From assembly GCA_008638375.1 (NCBI GenBank), contig CM018043.1, forward strand, positions 39,693,396 to 39,757,395: a DNA stretch of 64,000 nucleotides, given 5' to 3'. The notes below the pieces were generated by a model. That model made no database searches and was not told the DNA's origin. It saw nothing but the letters and a program-made list of their open reading frames with translations. The first letter of the stretch is position 1. Each line of letters begins with the position of its first letter. This document shows positions 59,001-64,000 of the stretch, one piece after another. The position numbers and the translations under genes are program-made. Source of the DNA: Nyssa sinensis (lineage: Eukaryota; Streptophyta; Magnoliopsida; Cornales; Nyssaceae).

Positions 59001-60259
59001 TATTCTGAAACGTATTTACTGATATATAGGGAACTCAAAGGGAAAAGGCAAACCTACAGGAGACTGATTTAGCAATGCATGATTAGAGGTAAGTAGATAC
59101 CCTTTCTCTTCCATGTGGTGTTATCAAGCCAAGTTCATTCTTTTACTGCCAAACTTGTACTCCTGAGCGTATCTGATGTTATTGTCTCCACAATGTGATA
59201 TTGTTCTATCTGGTGGACATTGATTTATTGTTGTACCATTGTTATCATGTTGAACCGTGCTTTGAAATGCCTATTGTTATGTTTCCATTGAATTGATGAT
59301 ATTCCATTTTTATATACTCCTATGGAATCATTTATGATCATGAAATGTTTATGTATACAGGATTTGTGCTCAGTCACAATATCCATCCGATGCTTTTAAA
59401 TACACTGAAGACCTTCGGGTCGAGTCCGTGAACGGACATATGGCCATACACTAGAATGCACTGAAGGGGGTAAACCGGGCCCCCAAGGACCGAGGGCATA
59501 TCAAGCCCTGACACAGAACAAAAGCATCTCTTATACGATTGTTCGACTATAACTGTTGAATTACCTTATTCTGGTGATTATCTTGTATTGCGAGATATTC
59601 CTTTATTGATCTATTTGTGATCGGTTCATTGTGACAGCACGTTCATGTTGATATATTGTTGTTAAGAGTTTCATGTTGATGTTATGTCCATTACTCCTAA
59701 TTGTACATTGTGTTCTATTGTTTATTGGTCCTTATGGCAACTGTTCCCATTGGCTATCATAGCATCTTATTTCTTATGATTGGCTATCATATTCTTGTTC
59801 TTGGATTCATATTCTTTTATGATCCTCGATACTAGTGTCGGAGATCTGTATTTACTTGCTGAGCTCTTGTAGCTCATTCCACCCTCCTCACCCCCATTTC
59901 AGGTACTGACGCCGCGAGACCCCGGTAGGAGTCTGAGAACGTAGGAGGACATTCTGAAGAACTGTACTAGTCTATGTTTAGTTCTCCCATGTACTTACCA
60001 CCCACGGGTGCTGGTTACGTATGGTTCTTATTTTGTTTAACTGTAGAACCATATTATGTATTGTAAAGACTTTTGCTGACATTGTGTATTGAAAGACTTC
60101 CGCTGATTATAGACATTGATAAGACTTCCGCTGCTATTGTTTTAATGTTTTAGTACTTTGCATATTAGTACTATGATACAGGAATGGAAAAAGTAAGGAC
60201 GGCCTTCGGGTCGGCCCCGCGACACGAGATCCACGTAGGGTGGGTTTCGGGTCGTGACA
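56065..60259 (+). repeat. B2 3' LTR, split by A3
   Basis: This is the same LTR as 49089-52613, with the solo Tat LTR A3 inserted in its AT repeat near 56349. Confidence 0.93.
56349..57022 (+). mobile_element. A3: solo Tat-type LTR inside B2 3' LTR
   Basis: The 674-bp LTR with TGATATACC...GCAGCATCA ends belongs to a third variant of the A family. It is flanked by ATATA on both sides (56344-56348, 57023-57027), in AT-repeat DNA. The second B2 LTR supplies the empty site. It shares the right third (GGAGCGGCTACCGCCGGAGCC) with A1 and A2 but is divergent in U3. Confidence 0.9.
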
Positions 60260-60264
60260 ATGAT

Positions 60265-62085
60265 AATTACTTTGATGTATATGATCTTAAAGAGCATGTT
60301 GTAGGGTTTATTTTGCAAAAAGAATGAAAGAAAATGGTTAAGAAACGAGGTAGAAAACTCGAGTTGCAGGTTTCGGTCATGGGAGTTGGGTCTTGACATT
60401 TTATGTGTATAACTCGGTTTAAATGGTAGGGAATGAACCCTAGGAGGTGCAGAAAACCATTAGGATAAAAATGGAGGTTAAACCGTGACCGAAGGGTCAC
60501 GAAAATGAAAGAATAGGGTCGGCCGGAGAGTTGACCGAAATATTTGAGCCCTATTTCGTGAAGATCTAGTGGCTTAGATCCAAAACCGACCTTGGATATA
60601 AAATCTACGTGAAAAACCGAAGAGAACCACGTTTTTAAAACTATGAAAAGTCGCCGGAAAAATGTCACCGGCGCCGGAACCCTACTGGCGTCTCGCCGGA
60701 AAAACGGGGAAGAAAGGGGGTGGCCGGGTCGGGTCCGGGTCCGGTTCGGGTTCGGGTCGGGCTTGGGCGATCCGCCCCTGCCACATGTCGCCCTGTGGTT
60801 TTAAATTAAAAGGAGAATAGGTCTGTTTGGTTACAGGTTTAAGAAATAAAAAATTTAAATTGAAACAGGAACAGGGATATCTTATCCCTGTTCTAGACTA
60901 ATCCCTATTTGGGTAACCGAATTGAGAATAAGGAAATTGGAAATTACAAATTGGCCCTTGAACGTTTGAAAATTGAACTTGACCCCAAAACTTTAAGAAA
61001 TATGATTTTGACCCACAGAACTTTGATTAATTATGTTTTGACCCCTCATGAATAAAATATTAATAAAATATTAATTAAATTAATTAATTAATTAGTTAAT
61101 TAAATTAATTAAATTATTTAAATATTCTAAAATAATCTAGAGTCCAAATGGGACAAGTCATTAGTGTATTTGACTATCTCGACCATTCTGAGACCAATGG
61201 TGAGGTCCGTTTTACGAGACGGGGTCCCAAAAAATAAAAGACCCGTAGTAACCTTTAAAATTACCAAAATGCCCCTGAATTGAAGTACAGTCAAACAAAC
61301 TTTGAATTAAGTAAAAAAATAGTGAAACTTTATTATCTCGAGCATTCCGGACTCAATCATGGAGTCCGAATTGTGAAAAGAGGTCACAAAATGTAAGGAC
61401 CCGTGAAAAGTGCAAAATGACTATTTTGCCTTTTTGAGACCAGATGTCCAAATTGAGTTCTACGAAAACCTAAACTTATTTTCTTCGACGTCCTAGACTC
61501 AATGGCAGAGTTTAATTTAGCAGAATAAAAACCTATGAATTAAAAGACATAAAATTTGATGAATAGCATGAATTCAAATGACAATAGACTGAGTTGTAAT
61601 TTATGCTTTTAGGGACACTGATAGGACAGGAGCGGGCGATCTGACCTCCTGCATTTTCATTGACCAGTTCAGTTACGTATCGTGCGTGATCTTCTAGGGT
61701 TGAGACCAACCCGTCAGGTATGGTGTTTTGCTAATGTTAGAAATGAAGCTAAGTTAGGAATGTTCTGTGAATGACTGGAATGACTTATGTGTTTATTTGG
61801 AGTGTGTTTACTTGATGATTTGGAGTTGGTTGTTCACATGCTTACATGTTACTTGTACTTTATGAAAATTTAGTAAATGATGAACGTGAATCATGACATG
61901 TGTTTAAGTTGATTATATGAGATATGCTTGCATGTGGAATCAGCTGGTGATTTATGTATTATTGTCTCGAGCATGCTATATTATGGAAACCATGTTTCAT
62001 TGAGATTGCATTGGCATATTGGCATATGGTGAATCCTTTGAGAACATGGCGTGGGTTGAGCACGTGGTGCTATGCATTATGAGGG
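60265..62085 (+). mobile_element. LTR F, plus orientation, second segment
   Basis: This continues 48427-49088 after B2. It contains two to three diverged copies of the shared module (about 61160-61510) and GGGTCGGGTCCGGG-type GC-rich repeats near 60730. Its end lies beyond B5. ORFs 60142-60668 (minus) are not supported as genes. Confidence 0.5.
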
Positions 62086-64000
62086 TGTCACGACCCGAAA
62101 CCCACCCTATGCGGATCTCGTATCGCGGGGCTGACCCGAAGGCTGTCCCTACTTTTTCCTTTTTATTCATTCCTGTATCATAGAACTAATATGCAATGTA
62201 CTAGAATTTTAAACAATGTATAGCGGAAGCCTTTATCAATTACAGTAATCCAGCGGAAGTCTTTTTAAATACATGACATAGTTCAACATAATTCAAAATA
62301 AGAACTAAAACGTAACCAGCACCCGGGGGTGGTGAATACATGGGAGAACTAACATAGACTGATACAATACTCCAAAATGTCCCCCTACACTCTCAGACTC
62401 CTACTGGGGTCTCGCAGCATCATCACCTGAAATAGGGGTAAATGGGGGGTGAGCTACAAAGCCCAGTAAGTAAAACAGATCTCCAACACTGGTATCGATG
62501 ATCAATGTCAATCCATGAATAAGATAATGATAGCCAATCATAAAGAAGGAGATGTTGTGATAGCCAATGAACATAATTGCCACGAGGGCCAATGAAATAA
62601 TTGCCACGATATACAATGATAATATATCAACAATGAAGTACTGCCACAATGAACCGATCACAATCAAATCAATCAATGTAAGTCTTTCAAGACTTAAGGA
62701 ATCATAAGGAATAATGCCATTCAACCATCAAGTTCTGTCAATCATAAGAGATGCCTTTATTCTGTAACATGCCAGTGAATTTGCAATGCAATGCCAGTGA
62801 ATATGCAATGCAATGCTAGTGAATATGCCAATCAATTGCCGGTGGAGAGCCTTCGAGGAATTCATTCCTGCCACCTGTCCATTCAATGCAATGCCAGTGA
62901 AAATGCAATGAGATGCCAATGATCATGCCAGTCAATTTGCCGGTGGAGAGCCTTCGAGGAATTCATTCCTGCCACCTGTCCATTCATGGACTTGACCCTT
63001 AGGTCTCCAGTCAATACAGAAGCATCGGATGGATGTTGTGACTGAGCACAAATCCGGTATTCATAACATATCATGAGCATTCGTGATTCCATAGAAGTAT
63101 AAAATGGAATATCATAAATTCAGTGAAAACATAACTGTACACCTTTCAAGGCATGATAACAATGATACAATAGTCAATCAATGTCCACATGATAGAACAA
63201 TATCACTTTGTGGATAGTAATAACATGGGTTGCTTTCAAGCACAATGAAACATGATAACAATGATACATCAGTCAATCAAATGTCCACAAGATAGAAAAT
63301 ATCGAACTGCGGAACACAAGGATATGAATACATTTAAGAGTACAAGTTTGGCAGTATAAGAATAAACTTGGCTTGTGCAAACACCACATGTAAGAGAGAA
63401 TGATCCACTTACTTTTATCGTGATTCTATCTCAGAAATTCGTGAGTGTACCCTTGCCTTTGGAGCTTCCTATATATCAATGAATACGTTTTAGAATAGAT
63501 TCTATTCATCAAATTTTATGCTTTTCCATCATAAGTATTTCAAATACTAATTTAAACTTTACCATTGAGTCCGGAACACCGAAGAAAGTCAGTTTAGGCT
63601 TTCGCGGAATCCCATTTGGACTTTTGTACTAAAAAGGGTAAAATAGTCATTTTGTACTTTTTGCGGTATTTTATCCTTCGGGGTTCTGTCTCGTAAAATG
63701 GACCTCACCATTGGACTTAGAACGTGCAAGATAATAGGTTTTGACTATTCATTTGCCTTGTTTGGACTTCGTTTGACCCATTTTTGAATAGGGGCATTAT
63801 TGTAAAAATTAATATTTAATTAATTTTTATATTTGGGCAACAGTGAAATTTTTCAAAACATTTGGGGCCGGTTCACAATTTCCTAAACTTGCGGTCTGAA
63901 CCAGTTGGTTCATCAGTCAAAACCCTAAACCGGTCCACCCTTCCCCTGAACCAAACGGTTCACTTCCTTTTAAAAACCGGATTCCAATAACCCTAATTCC
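62086..64000 (-). mobile_element. B5: family B LTR, truncated by window end
   Basis: It begins TGTCACGACCCGAAACCC and follows B3 closely in order and sequence. It carries a local tandem of ATGCCAGTGAATATGCAATGC-like units (about 62770-62925). The right edge and duplication partner (GAGGG, 62081-62085) are outside the window. Confidence 0.85.

Larger units (their letters stand above)
49089..60259 (+). mobile_element. B2: non-autonomous LARD-like LTR retrotransposon
   Basis: The element has two family B LTRs (3525 bp, and about 3516 bp once A3 is removed), a 3451-bp interior, an initiator-Met-type primer site and a polypurine tract. A perfect duplication ATGAT (49084-49088 and 60260-60264) flanks it. 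No interior ORF exceeds about 70 codons, so proteins must come from another element. LTRs differ at roughly 25-30 sites by eye (below 1%). PBS and PPT types match Tekay/Del chromoviruses, the likely helper group. Confidence 0.93.

Overview
The window looks like intergenic heterochromatin from a repeat-rich flowering plant. It is built almost entirely of nested LTR retrotransposons, with a Mutator-like DNA transposon remnant between them. I see no host gene. Plant origin is supported by two Ty3/gypsy elements of the Tat type (gag, protease, RT, two RNase H domains, integrase, LTRs of about 0.6 kb, an extra antisense gene with GT-AG introns). It is also supported by long TG...CA LTRs with an initiator-Met primer site, a chromodomain fragment of a chromovirus, and a MuDR-type transposase. 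I cannot name the species.

Layout. 1-1129: end of a family B LTR (minus), inside a family C LTR end (1130-1321). 1322-14807: a second C-like LTR (minus) split by A1, a complete Tat element (2040-13732, minus, TSD ACATA, LTRs with one visible difference). 14808-17130: MULE transposase pseudogene. 17131-24241: family C solo LTR (TSD TAACT) carrying a family B solo LTR (19609-22949, TSD GAACT). 24242-26492: probable LTR and chromodomain end of a chromovirus (minus). 26493 onward: LTR D (minus), split by A2, an older decayed Tat element (28206-43357, plus, TSD CTATC). A2 is itself interrupted in integrase by the family B solo LTR B1 (34479-37834, TSD GTTCG). 44657-48196: solo LTR E. 48427 onward: LTR F (plus), split by B2, a non-autonomous LARD-like element (49089-60259, TSD ATGAT) with LTRs of about 3.5 kb, a non-coding 3.45 kb interior, primer site and polypurine tract. 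The 3' LTR of B2 holds A3, a solo Tat LTR (56349-57022). 62086-64000: truncated family B LTR (minus).

How the parts work together. In A1 gag, protease, RT, RNase H and integrase form one reading frame. A UAG followed by CAA UUA separates protease from RT in both A1 and A2, which is the leaky-stop context known from tobamoviruses. Each Tat copy also carries two antisense transcription units between integrase and the 3' LTR, each with a TATA box and a poly(A)-like signal. Unit A is a three-exon gene for a protein of about 580 aa with a coiled coil; unit B is a short gene I do not recognise. An array of alternating 33-34 bp hairpin monomers lies where sense and antisense transcription would converge. 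Families B to F share LTR ends and internal modules and appear mostly as solo LTRs.
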